This document shows, piece after piece, positions 1-7,596 of a DNA stretch of 64,000 bases. This stretch comes from Lewinellaceae bacterium (GTDB lineage: Bacteria > Bacteroidota > Bacteroidia > Chitinophagales > Saprospiraceae): assembly GCA_020636435.1 (NCBI GenBank), contig JACJXX010000001.1:3427001-3491000 (forward strand), written 5' to 3'. The translations under genes were made by a program, and so were the position numbers. The notes below the pieces were generated by a model. The model was not told where the DNA came from. It saw nothing but the letters and a program-made list of their open reading frames with translations, and searched no databases. Numbering within the stretch: position 1 is the stretch's first letter; every line of letters starts with the position of its first letter.

Positions 1-66
1 CCAACAGGGATTGGGGAGTATGCTGCTTTGATGGGCAAGCAGGGCCGGGTAGCCGGACAGTATTAA
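1..66 (+). CDS. 3' end of an unidentified gene
   Basis: Reading frame 1 is open from the first base to a TAA at 64-66 and encodes a tail ending GKQGRVAGQY. The body of the gene lies before the window, so no function can be assigned. The composition (Gly/Ala/Lys, no low-complexity runs) looks like a real globular C-terminus, but 21 codons are too few to be sure. Confidence 0.4.
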   Translation, partial: PTGIGEYAALMGKQGRVAGQY

Positions 67-87
67 ATTACGTATTCCGTCTATATT

Positions 88-218
88 CCAGCCCTAAGAT
101 CGAAGGATACTGTCCTCCCCGGGGGGAGGTTAGGAGGGGGACTCGGAGACGAAAACCCTCGAAAATCCCCCCTCGAACTCCCCCCAAGGGGAGACAACTG
201 CCTTCGATGGAGAGCTGG
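88..218. repeat. Nested palindromic intergenic element
   Basis: The outer arms are CCAGC...ATCGAAGG (88-104) and CCTTCGAT...GCTGG (201-218). Inside them lie C-rich and G-rich arms around TCCTCCCCGGGGGGAGG and CTCCCCCCAAGGGGAG, so the whole block can fold as one imperfect hairpin. Short hairpins with the same CTCCCC/GGGGAG theme recur at 6333-6359 and 37118-37135. No ORF is associated. It could be a transcription terminator for the gene ending at 66 or a miniature mobile element. Confidence 0.5.
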
Positions 219-239
219 GGATAGGTCGTTTATATGTAA

Positions 240-345
240 CCTAAATATGTCCGGCCACTTAGCCCGCTTCGGAGGCGAAGGCCGTCCGTCATAGCCGGGC
301 TACTGCGGCGGAAACGGAGCATCCTCAGCGGCCGTTCCTTTCAAC
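240..345 (+). repeat. Possible diverged member of the core-and-arms element family
   Basis: The stretch GGCGAAGGCCGTCCGTCATA followed by a TAGCC/GGCTA hairpin and GGAGCATC resembles the conserved core of the elements at 13135, 14668, 35663, 40518 and 45738. The flanks GGCCACTTAG and CTCAGCGGCC can pair. The match is weaker than among the other five copies, so membership is tentative. It lies directly upstream of the YciI-like lipoprotein gene. Confidence 0.35.
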
Positions 346-385
346 AATCACCAGATTTTTTTATTTTTGAAAAAAAACTATTGTG

Positions 386-877
386 ATGACCCGACTAATT
401 TTATTCCTCAGCATGCTCTTCCTGGCGGCCTGCAACCAGCCCGCTTCTGTAGAAGAAACCACCACCACTGAAACGGAGGCCTCCGGCCCTTCCGGCTACG
501 ACCCCGAACTGGCCAAAGAACTGGGCGCCGACCCCTACGGCATGAAACAATACGTGATGGCCTTCCTCAAAGCCGGCCCGACGCGCAGCCAGGACTCTTT
601 GGAGGCTGCCCAACTACAGCGCGCCCACCTGGACAACATCACCCGCCTGGCGGAGGAGGGCAAGCTGGTGCTGGCCGGCCCTTTTATGGATGACGGAGAG
701 GTGCGCGGCATTTATGTTTTCGATGTACAGACGATAGAAGAGGCGGAGGCGCTCACGGCTTCCGACCCGTCCATTCAGGCCGGCCGGCTGGTGATGGAAC
801 TGCACCCCTGGTACGGCTCGGCGGCGTTGATGAAGTTGAATGCGTTGCATGCAGCTGTTGCGAAGGAGAAGATATAG
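386..877 (+). CDS. YciI-like domain lipoprotein
   Basis: A 163-residue protein with a lipoprotein signal peptide: a hydrophobic stretch ends in the lipobox FLAAC, with the acylated Cys near residue 16. A Thr/Glu-rich linker follows, then a YciI-like (dimeric alpha-beta barrel) domain with the pattern 'QAHLDNI..LAEEGKLVLAGPF.DDG..RGIYVF'. YciI-like domains are small folds of mostly unknown reaction; the periplasmic or outer-membrane location is inferred from the lipobox. GTG at 383 directly precedes the ATG at 386; I chose the ATG. It stands alone, 36 bp before a sigma factor gene in the same direction. Confidence 0.75.
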   Translation: MTRLILFLSMLFLAACNQPASVEETTTTETEASGPSGYDPELAKELGADPYGMKQYVMAFLKAGPTRSQDSLEAAQLQRAHLDNITRLAEEGKLVLAGPFMDDGEVRGIYVFDVQTIEEAEALTASDPSIQAGRLVMELHPWYGSAALMKLNALHAAVAKEKI

Positions 878-913
878 TTTCTGGTTTTTTCCAACCTCTG
901 AAATTGGAAACAG

Positions 914-1447
914 ATGGACAATGGCGTTCAATATATTTGGTCTGATCTGCGGGATGAATTGGAAAAATTTATAACCTCAAAGGTTAAGGATACCTCCCTG
1001 TCGGATGATATTCTACAGGATGTATTTATTAAAATCCACCTGAATATTCATCAACTAAAGGATTCTTCCAGGCTTACGGCATGGGTATACCAGATAACCC
1101 GCAATATGATTGCTGATCATTTTAAACGAAAGAAATTTCCAGATCATTCCAGGCCGGCCAACCTGGCTGAAGAGGAAAGGGATGAGGATTTATACCGGTC
1201 CCTCAGCGATTGTGTCAATAGTAAGATAGCGAAGCTTTCTCCTCACAGCCGGGAGGCTGTTTTGCTGGCCTATTTCAAAAATTACTCGCAAAAAGAGCTT
1301 GCCGATTTCCTGGGAATTTCCTATTCGGGCGCCAAAAACAGGGTTCAGCGCGCCCGTGAAAAATTAAGGCAATCTATTTTGGATTGTGATAATGTAGAAT
1401 CAGATTCGAAAGGGAACCTCGTAAACTTCAACGAAAAAAAAGTTTAA
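914..1447 (+). CDS. sigZ: ECF RNA polymerase sigma factor, SigZ-like
   Basis: A 177-residue extracytoplasmic-function sigma factor. Region 2 is visible at residues ~15-75 (DDILQDVFIKIH, then WVYQITRNMIADHFKRK, the -10 binding helix). Region 4 is at ~105-160 (SREAVLLAYFKNYSQKELADFLGISYSGAKNRVQRAREKLR in two parts, a helix-turn-helix that reads the -35). The length and the 'ITRN.I.D' segment match the SigZ branch. No anti-sigma factor gene is adjacent; the next gene, 62 bp downstream, is a PhzF-type enzyme. The Lys-rich tail after region 4 is not conserved sequence that I recognise. Confidence 0.85.
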   Translation: MDNGVQYIWSDLRDELEKFITSKVKDTSLSDDILQDVFIKIHLNIHQLKDSSRLTAWVYQITRNMIADHFKRKKFPDHSRPANLAEEERDEDLYRSLSDCVNSKIAKLSPHSREAVLLAYFKNYSQKELADFLGISYSGAKNRVQRAREKLRQSILDCDNVESDSKGNLVNFNEKKV

Positions 1448-1509
1448 GCAATCCGGGTCTTTTTGGATTCCTCTGAGTCTATGGGGGTGAACCTTTAAAA
1501 AATAGACTC

Positions 1510-2400
1510 ATGAAGAACATTGAAGTGCTAATTATCCAGGCTTTTTCACGAAACAATAAAGGCGGAAACCCTGCCGGTGTAGTATTGAACGCAGATGTGC
1601 TGGACAGGAACCAAAAACAAAGCATTGCCAGTAAGATAGGAGTTTCCGAAACTGCTTTCATCTCTGGTTCTGAAATCGCCGATTTCAAACTCGACTTCTT
1701 TACGCCGGTAAAGCAAATCGCCCATTGTGGCCATGCCACCATTGCGGCTTTTTCCTTCCTCAAGCAGGAAAAAATTATTTCCGGCCACATTTCTTCCAAG
1801 GAGACCATCGATGGGATAAGGCAGATTTACTTTGAGGGTGATATGGCCTTCATGGAACAGGAAAAACCAAGATTCCTTCCTATTTCTTCGGAAGATAGGC
1901 TCAACACTCTGGCAGCGCTGGGACTTGTCGAAGAGGAGCTGCTTCCCGGGCGGGAACCGGAAATTGTAAATACGGGTAATTCATTTCTGATCATACCTGT
2001 AGAGGAGCAAAGCGCTCTTAAAAAAATAGTGCCTGACATGCAAGTCATTGAATCCCTATCCCGAAAATACAACCTCATTGGCTTCTATTGCTACGCGCAC
2101 ACTGGCGAAGCGTGCGCAGATGTCACCGCCCGGATGTTCGCTCCCTATTACGGGATACCGGAGGAGGCGGCAACGGGAATGGCGGCGGGGCCTCTTGCCT
2201 GTTATCTGGATAAATATCAGGATATAAGTTCCACTAATGTTGTGATTTCCCAGGGTGAATTTATGACTCCTCCTTCTCCTAGTAAGATCCTGGTCAGATT
2301 GGAAAAAGACGACACGGGTATCCGGCGGTTATTTGCAGGAGGGAGCGCTTACCTGGCCAGTCAGTTTATGGTTGGGCTTGGTGAAAATGAGCAGCAGTAA
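1510..2400 (+). CDS. PhzF family phenazine biosynthesis-type isomerase
   Basis: A 296-residue member of the PhzF/diaminopimelate-epimerase fold. Hallmarks are GGNPAGVV near residue 18, VSETAFI with the catalytic Glu near residue 47, FFTPVKQIAHCGHAT near residues 73-87, and a second-domain motif EEAATGMAAGPLACYL near residues 217-232. Family members isomerise small cyclic or conjugated acids, but only the phenazine enzyme has a well-defined role, and no other phenazine gene is nearby. Treat it as a PhzF-family enzyme of unknown substrate. It follows sigZ by 62 bp on the same strand and could be co-transcribed. Confidence 0.85.
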   Translation: MKNIEVLIIQAFSRNNKGGNPAGVVLNADVLDRNQKQSIASKIGVSETAFISGSEIADFKLDFFTPVKQIAHCGHATIAAFSFLKQEKIISGHISSKETIDGIRQIYFEGDMAFMEQEKPRFLPISSEDRLNTLAALGLVEEELLPGREPEIVNTGNSFLIIPVEEQSALKKIVPDMQVIESLSRKYNLIGFYCYAHTGEACADVTARMFAPYYGIPEEAATGMAAGPLACYLDKYQDISSTNVVISQGEFMTPPSPSKILVRLEKDDTGIRRLFAGGSAYLASQFMVGLGENEQQ

Positions 2401-2410
2401 GGGCGCCTTA

Positions 2411-2620
2411 TTTTCCTGAGCCGAGGTAGCGCATTTCAAAACTCAGCTACAGGAGACAGCGGAGTTTTTCCAGGTTGAGGTTGGCTTGATGGAGTTTAGT
2501 TTTTTTTGCATTCCTGGGCATATAATAAGCATCGATCAGCAGTTCCAGCGTACCCAATGCCAGTTTTTGAACGTGCTGCCCCTGGGGTTGTTGGGAAAAG
2601 ATTGATAGCCGCCAGCAGGA
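2411..2620 (-). pseudogene. Degraded avd fragment (DGR accessory four-helix protein)
   Basis: Minus-strand translation gives HVQKLALGTLELLIDAYY, then MPRNAKKTKLHQANLNLEKL and RCLL, an in-frame TAG (2447-2449), then LSFEMRYLGSGK and TAA. This matches the middle of Avd-type four-helix-bundle proteins of diversity-generating retroelements, where the read-through would be 'LRLL-R-LSFEMRYL'. The TAG replaces the Arg codon expected there. The N-terminal third and the final helix are missing, so it is a remnant. No reverse transcriptase gene is in the window. Family assignment is by recalled pattern, not a search. Confidence 0.6.
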
Positions 2621-2637
2621 GAAAACGCACCTACAAA

Positions 2638-2854
2638 GGGGTGCGATTCCCATTTGTACCCAAATAGCAGATAGCGTGGGGAAATGCCCCTAAAATTCAG
2701 GGAAACACGGTTTCACAGTCCCCTTGCTCCACTGTTATGGAGCCTACGGCCTCAACAATGGAACCGGGAAACCATGTAACAGTGCTTCGAGGGAATAATT
2801 CCGGGTGTTTTCATGCCCAGAAACATAAGGGGGTACAAACTAGAATCGCACCCC
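2638..2854. repeat. Inverted-repeat block with a DGR template/variable-repeat-like core
   Basis: Arms GGGGTGCGATTC..TTTGTACCC (2638-2661) and their imperfect complement (2831-2854) enclose about 170 bp. Inside, plus-strand bases 2728-2830 translate as LHCYGAYGLNNGTGKPCNSA, SRE, stop, FRVFSCPET, stop. The 'C.SA.R...(N)NS.GFRVFS' pattern, split by one frame break, resembles the end of a C-type-lectin-fold variable repeat or its template. Together with the adjacent avd fragment this suggests the wreck of a diversity-generating retroelement, though the two pieces face opposite ways. No intact gene lies in 2401-2876. Confidence 0.4.
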
Positions 2855-2876
2855 CTACAAAGAAATCTCGGCGCTT

Positions 2877-3287
2877 TCACGCCGCCTGCCGCAACAGCGC
2901 CCCGATGATCTCCAGGATGTCCTTCTTGAAGGCCGCTTTGTCGAAGCCCTTGACCTCGCCCGGCCGCTCCAGGCACTGGAGAAAGCCTTCCAGGACGTAT
3001 TGGTCGTACTCCCAATCGTTCATTTGGAGGGCTTTGTGGTAATCAAGGTCAATGGACAGGAACCAGCGCTTTCTGCTTTTTATATAATCATTCTCGTTGC
3101 CCCTGAGGTTTTCCGGCAGCTTTTCGCTGATGGTTGGGCTGTAGGTGATGCCTTCTACCGTATCACCATATTTTGAAAGGTCAATCCTCTCGCTGATGTA
3201 GTTAATAATATGAGCCATATTACCCTTCTTAATCAAGATGGGGTCTTTCACGGATAAGATGAAAAATGGTGGTGCCTTTAATTCCAT
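2877..3287 (-). CDS. Hypothetical cytoplasmic protein
   Basis: 136 residues, no signal peptide or membrane segment, acidic/aromatic with 'RKRWFLSIDLDYHKALQMND' in the middle and a helical C-terminus ending in ALLRQAA. I do not recognise the family. Its ATG overlaps the stop of the preceding reading frame as TAATG, the classic arrangement for translational coupling, so it belongs to a two-gene operon with the small membrane protein at 3287-3677. Small paired genes like this are sometimes immunity or accessory proteins, but nothing here shows that. Confidence 0.6.
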   Translation of the reverse strand: MELKAPPFFILSVKDPILIKKGNMAHIINYISERIDLSKYGDTVEGITYSPTISEKLPENLRGNENDYIKSRKRWFLSIDLDYHKALQMNDWEYDQYVLEGFLQCLERPGEVKGFDKAAFKKDILEIIGALLRQAA

Positions 3288-3677
3288 TAGCGGTATATTT
3301 TATTGCCCGGAGGCCGTTTGAGCCAGATGCCTGTCCTTTCCAGCCGAGCCAGGTTTTCAGGATGTTTTTTGTACAGGTAGATGCTGTCCAATTGAACCTT
3401 GAAGCAATAATCTTTTGTTCCATAATTTTGAGGTGCTAATTCTACTCGGTTCATAAATCTCCGGAACAACTTCCGGGTTGCCCTCTTCATCTATATAAAC
3501 ATGCCCCTCCGTCCCTTCAATGTATTCTCTGGACATCTGCACCCCACGCTTTATCCCGACGGCCAAGAGAAGGAGCATTAAAATCAGGGGGAATAAAGGA
3601 ATCGGTGGTTTTCGGCGGCCCGGTTTCCTAATTGGGGGGGTGGATAAAGCAGGCTTTATGGCGGCGGCGTTTCCCAT
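3287..3677 (-). pseudogene. Small single-pass membrane protein gene with a frameshift
   Basis: From ATG 3677 the frame encodes a basic N-terminus rich in Pro/Arg, one membrane helix (PLFPLILMLLLLAVGI) and an acidic segment reaching EIYEPSR. The sensible continuation, VELAPQNYGTKDYCFKVQLD to PPGNKIYR and a stop at 3287-3289, lies in another frame. The switch falls near 3440. The second frame is coupled by TAATG to the next gene, supporting one original ~130-residue protein. A sequencing error or a true frameshift mutation are both possible. The family is not recognised. Confidence 0.5.
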
Positions 3678-3865
3678 AGTAAGGTCATTTCATATAAAAA
3701 GGCTAAAAATTAAAATACTAAGATAAGAACCTTTTTTTAAAAAACCAAGACAGTTTACAGCCGCCTGGCATGGGCAAATTTTGAGGGAAACGCTTGTCTT
3801 ATAAACTTAAAATTTTGATTAGGAGTAAACTGCATATTCCAGGGTCAGCTTGCCGGCACAAAATC

Positions 3866-4564
3866 TTATTTTACCATCCTTTCCAGAAAATTGCTGATCC
3901 ACCGGCCAATGGTAGCGGAATGAGTAGGCTGGCTCAGGCTCTCCAGACCCGAGCTGGATTTGGCTTCCCCTATCCGTTCCACGCGGTTCTGAATGATGGC
4001 GCTGACGTAGTCTTTCGAAAACTCCGGATGGGCCTGAATGCCCAGCATGGTGCGCCCGACGGTGAACATACCCACCGGGCAATCCGCTGTCCGGGCCAGT
4101 ACCTGGCTATCGGGGGGAAGTTCCTGTACCTGGTCCTGGCATAACATCAGCAACTTGTATTCGTTTTCCGGCGGCGCCATCCACGCTTCCTGCTGGAGCA
4201 GGGTGAAGGAGTGGACGCCAACGCACCAGCCCACTTCTGCTTTCCCGACTTTCCCGCCCAGCGCCTCCCCCATCATCTGGTGACCAAAGCACAGGCCGAC
4301 AAAGGGCTTCTGCACCTGATGGATATCCCGGACAAAGGCTTTCAACCGGTGAATCCAATCGATATCGTCGTAAACGGAATATTTGGACCCGGTGCACATA
4401 TAAGCATCGCACGCCTGGGTTGATTCCGGAAATTGACCGTTGCATACGTCGAAAAGCTCGAACTCCAGGTTGGGAAGCAGCGCCGGGAACATATCCCGGT
4501 AGTCGCCTCCGATGTGGCGAAATTTTTCCGCCACGTGATCGCATTCCAGTAAACCAATTCTCAT
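3866..4564 (-). CDS. Class I glutamine amidotransferase-like protein
   Basis: 232 residues with a type 1 glutamine amidotransferase fold resembling the amidotransferase half of GMP synthase. The nucleophile elbow GLCFGHQ places Cys92, and the HPE motif supplies His179 and Glu181, so the catalytic triad is complete. Such stand-alone proteins hydrolyse glutamine or gamma-glutamyl amides. The aldehyde dehydrogenase gene ends 130 bp upstream on the same strand. A PuuC/PuuD-like division of labour (aldehyde oxidation plus gamma-glutamyl hydrolysis) is possible but is only an inference from the pairing. A 190-bp A/T-rich gap follows toward 3677. Confidence 0.8.
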   Translation of the reverse strand: MRIGLLECDHVAEKFRHIGGDYRDMFPALLPNLEFELFDVCNGQFPESTQACDAYMCTGSKYSVYDDIDWIHRLKAFVRDIHQVQKPFVGLCFGHQMMGEALGGKVGKAEVGWCVGVHSFTLLQQEAWMAPPENEYKLLMLCQDQVQELPPDSQVLARTADCPVGMFTVGRTMLGIQAHPEFSKDYVSAIIQNRVERIGEAKSSSGLESLSQPTHSATIGRWISNFLERMVK

Positions 4565-4694
4565 AGATTCAACGCTGTTTCAACCGGCCTTTCTCTGGGA
4601 AAGGCTCGTCTTGATCTTAAAAAACAGGATTTCAACCTGCCGGGTTTGCGGGTTGGCCGCGCTTGATTGAACCCGGCAGCGTTTGTCGGATACT

Positions 4695-6089
4695 TTAACC
4701 TCTAATCTTCAGGTGAAAAGATTTAGGCCGGGTGAGGGCCTCATAGCCCAAAGAAGACAAAGTACACCCCCGCCCCGAGTCCTTCACCCCGGTCCAGGCC
4801 AAAGCCGGGTCGAGGTAGTCGCAGCGGTTGAGGTAGCAGGTGCCCGTTTCTATCTGTTCTCCCAGCCGGATAGCCTGCTCCAGGCCTTCCGACCAAATGG
4901 AAGCCGTGAGCCCGTAACGGCTGTCGTTCATCAGGCGGATGGCCTCTGCGTCGTCTTTCACCGGCATGATGCCGACGATGGGAGCAAAGCTTTCCTCGGT
5001 CATAATCTGCATGGAATGATCCACACCGATCAGCACCTGCGGCGCCAGGTAGGGCGTGCCTTCCCGATGAGCAGAAAACAATTTGGGGTCGATCAGGGTT
5101 TTGGCGCCCTTTCCAAGGGCTTCCTGCACTTGTTTCAGGGCAAACCGGGCAGAGGAAGTACGCACCATGGGCCCGAGGGTCGTTTCCGGCAACAGGGGGT
5201 TGCCCAGCACATACTTTTTTGTCAACGCAACAAAGCCTTCCACAAAGGAATCGAAAAGCTGCTCATGCACGTAGATTCGCTCGATGCCGCAACAGGATTG
5301 GCCCGAATTGAAAAAGGCGCCGTCCACCAGGTTTTCGATGCTGTATGCCAAGCCGGCGTCGGCCCGAACGTAGGCCGGATCCTTGCCGCCCAACTCCAGC
5401 CCGGCGGCTATGAAGCGCCGGCCGACGGCCTGCTGAATGGCCCTGCCGCCTTCCACCGAGCCGGTAAAGGCGACGTGGGAAATGCGGGAGTCGGCAATAA
5501 CATTCGCTACCTGGGAGTGGGACAAGTGCAGGTACTGGAATACGCTTTCGGGCAAGCCGGCATATTCAAAAGCCGCTGCGTAGCGCTCGGCGCAAAGCGG
5601 CGTCTGCTGGGCGTGCTTCAGGACGAAGGCATTGCCCGCCATGATGGCCGGGATGACGGCATTGACGGAAGTGAGGTAAGGATAGTTCCAGGGCGCCAGC
5701 GCCAGTACCGTGCCCAACGGCTCGCGGCGGATAAACCGCCGGAAGCCGGCCTGCTCTTCGGGCTGGATGTCCGCCAGAGCGCTCTCCGCTATGTCGATCA
5801 TATAGCGCGCCCGCTCCTGAAAGCCCCGGCTGATCTCAAAAGGCGCATAGCGGATGGGGCGGCCCATCTGCCAGCTCAGTTCTTCAGCAATGGCATCGGC
5901 ATGCTCCAGGAAGTATTGGACTGCCTTGCGGCAAATGTCCGCCCTTTCAGCTATGGAGGTGGCCTTCCAGGACTTTTGCGCCCGCTCGGCAGAAGCCAGC
6001 GCCTTTTCAATCTCCGTATCTGAAGCCAACTGGCGCTCGGCATATACCGAACCGTCCACCGGGCTAATGGCCTGAAATGTATTTTTCAT
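4695..6089 (-). CDS. NAD(P)-dependent aldehyde dehydrogenase family protein
   Basis: 464 residues. The oxyanion Asn is in PWNYP (Asn135), the general base Glu232 in LELGG, and the catalytic Cys266 in FFNSGQSCCG; FTGSVEGGR matches the Rossmann-fold NAD(P) site. This is the ALDH superfamily, converting an aldehyde to a carboxylate. The pattern is closest to succinate-semialdehyde or betaine-aldehyde type enzymes, but the substrate cannot be read from sequence. It is the first gene of a likely two-gene unit with the amidotransferase downstream. The ATG at 6089 is followed by a plausible N-terminus (MKNTFQAISPVDG). Confidence 0.85.
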   Translation of the reverse strand: MKNTFQAISPVDGSVYAERQLASDTEIEKALASAERAQKSWKATSIAERADICRKAVQYFLEHADAIAEELSWQMGRPIRYAPFEISRGFQERARYMIDIAESALADIQPEEQAGFRRFIRREPLGTVLALAPWNYPYLTSVNAVIPAIMAGNAFVLKHAQQTPLCAERYAAAFEYAGLPESVFQYLHLSHSQVANVIADSRISHVAFTGSVEGGRAIQQAVGRRFIAAGLELGGKDPAYVRADAGLAYSIENLVDGAFFNSGQSCCGIERIYVHEQLFDSFVEGFVALTKKYVLGNPLLPETTLGPMVRTSSARFALKQVQEALGKGAKTLIDPKLFSAHREGTPYLAPQVLIGVDHSMQIMTEESFAPIVGIMPVKDDAEAIRLMNDSRYGLTASIWSEGLEQAIRLGEQIETGTCYLNRCDYLDPALAWTGVKDSGRGCTLSSLGYEALTRPKSFHLKIRG

Positions 6090-6332
6090 AAAGACTTTTA
6101 TTATGGATATTATTTCCCTCCCTGCCTGCCTTCATCCCCGGGGTATGTAAACGCCAAAAACTGTCCGGCCTTCCCGGGTTTCCCTGCTTTATTTTTGTTG
6201 CAGGTTTTGGTTCAATTAGAAAGAGGAATCACAGCACGGCGGTTTTGACTGCCGTGCCGATTTATAAGATTGTTAACTAGTGTTTGTATGCCAGAGTGCC
6301 TGCTTCGTTTGGGAGCGGGCTTTTTTATACCC

Positions 6333-6424
6333 CCTCCCCATGCGCTTCTCAAGGGGAGGAAGTTCCTGGCCAGGTTTAAGAACCTGTCCGGGCGGCACCA
6401 GGCGCAAGGTTCTCAAACCTGGCC
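6333..6424. repeat. Two hairpins: CTCCCC/GGGGAG and AGGTTTGAGAACCT-type element
   Basis: CCTCCCC (6333-6339) pairs with GGGGAGG (6353-6359). Next, GGCCAGGTTTAAGAACCT (6368-6385) pairs imperfectly with AGGTTCTCAAACCTGGCC (6407-6424). Read on the minus strand, the second element supplies the end of the alkB-like gene, ...GQV-TGA inside GGTTTGAGAACCTT. The same arrangement occurs at the rluA-like gene end at 24183. The rest of 6090-6412 shows no gene; it holds the likely promoter region of the aldehyde dehydrogenase. Confidence 0.6.
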
Positions 6425-7450
6425 TTTCGCCCGCTCATTCATCACCTTAAACCAGGCAGGCGGAGCCAACGAAAGCAATATCGCCGCCGGATACCCCATC
6501 GGCAGTTGGGGGCTGTCGTCGAAGTGCCGCAGCACCTGATATTTGCGGGTGGCCTTGTAGTGGTGGTCGGAGTGGCGGGTCAGTTCGTAGAGAAAAATTC
6601 GCCCGAGTTCGTGGTCGGAGTTCCAGGAATGGCGGGGGCTTACGCGTTCGTAGTGGCCGTTGGCCATTTTGCGGCGGCGCAGGCCGTAGTGTTCGATGTA
6701 GTTCACCGACTCCAGCATCAGGAAGCCCACCGTGGCGATGGCGACGGCGTAGCCCGTCATCTGCCAACTCCAAACCAGCCCGACGGCCAGCAGGTAAAGG
6801 AGTTGAAATACGGTAAAACGAACCATTTCATTCTGCCAGCCCCACACCCGGGCGCCGAGCTTTTCCAAGCGTTCCCGCTCCAGTTGCCAGGCATTGCGGT
6901 AACCGCCTGTCACCGACCGCCACCAGAAAGCATAGAGGCTTTCCCCGAGGCGGGCCGAAGCGGGGTCTTCATCGGTGGCTACGTTTTTGTGATGGCCGCG
7001 GTTGTGCTCGATGTTGAAGTGAGTATACAGGGCGGAAAGGAGCAATATTTTGGACATCAACTGCTCCAGCCGGTTGGACCGGTGCCCCAATTCATGGGCT
7101 ACATTGATGCCAATGGTGCCGACGATCAGCCCAACGCTGAGTGTCATGCCTGCAATCTCATAAGTAGCCAGCCCGCCGGCGGCAAGGGTGTTGAAGTAGT
7201 ACAAAAGAAGCCCGTACAGGATGGGGATGTTGAGGTACAGGAGGTAGTCGAAAAATTGGGACCTGGCGCGCAGAGGCTCTTCTTCCGCAGGTACATTCTC
7301 AACGGATTGAGGAGTGAAAAACTCCAGCAGCGGTATCAAAACAAAGCCTACATAAACGCTGCCGAAGGACCAGGGGCCCTGCAGGTAAATGCCCAGGTAG
7401 GCCGCCAGGGGCGCTACGTAAGCGATAAGGTATTTAAGGTCTCTCCACAT
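6413..7450 (-). CDS. alkB: AlkB-type membrane alkane/fatty-acid hydroxylase
   Basis: 345 residues, an integral membrane non-heme di-iron hydroxylase. The His boxes are all present: NVAHELGHR, HNRGHHKNVAT, ESVNYIEHYGL and TRHSDHHYKA, which together bind the di-iron centre. Six or so hydrophobic segments surround them. The enzyme hydroxylates terminal methyl groups of alkanes or related lipids and needs electrons from a rubredoxin or ferredoxin. The divergent gene at 7597 is a reductase with its own 2Fe-2S domain, a natural partner. I start at ATG 7450 (MWRDLKYL); an upstream frame to 7609 would overlap the divergent start and has no membrane-protein character. The C-terminal GQV-stop comes from a repeat element. 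Confidence 0.85.
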   Translation of the reverse strand: MWRDLKYLIAYVAPLAAYLGIYLQGPWSFGSVYVGFVLIPLLEFFTPQSVENVPAEEEPLRARSQFFDYLLYLNIPILYGLLLYYFNTLAAGGLATYEIAGMTLSVGLIVGTIGINVAHELGHRSNRLEQLMSKILLLSALYTHFNIEHNRGHHKNVATDEDPASARLGESLYAFWWRSVTGGYRNAWQLERERLEKLGARVWGWQNEMVRFTVFQLLYLLAVGLVWSWQMTGYAVAIATVGFLMLESVNYIEHYGLRRRKMANGHYERVSPRHSWNSDHELGRIFLYELTRHSDHHYKATRKYQVLRHFDDSPQLPMGYPAAILLSLAPPAWFKVMNERAKGQV

Positions 7451-7596
7451 GATAGCAATTGATTTTAGCCTTAAAGCTGAACCGAAAGGAAGCGCCGGTG
7501 TTTCCTTTTCGAAATTATATTGGGTAAATTTGCCCGCTTTTATAGGGCGAATAAAATTAATGGAAAACCCAAAGTTTAGCAAATTAGAAAAAGACA

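Noticed and set aside
4683..6023. A 446-codon plus-strand frame opposite the aldehyde dehydrogenase.
   Set aside because: The minus-strand product has all ALDH catalytic residues; the antisense frame arises from GC-rich codon usage.
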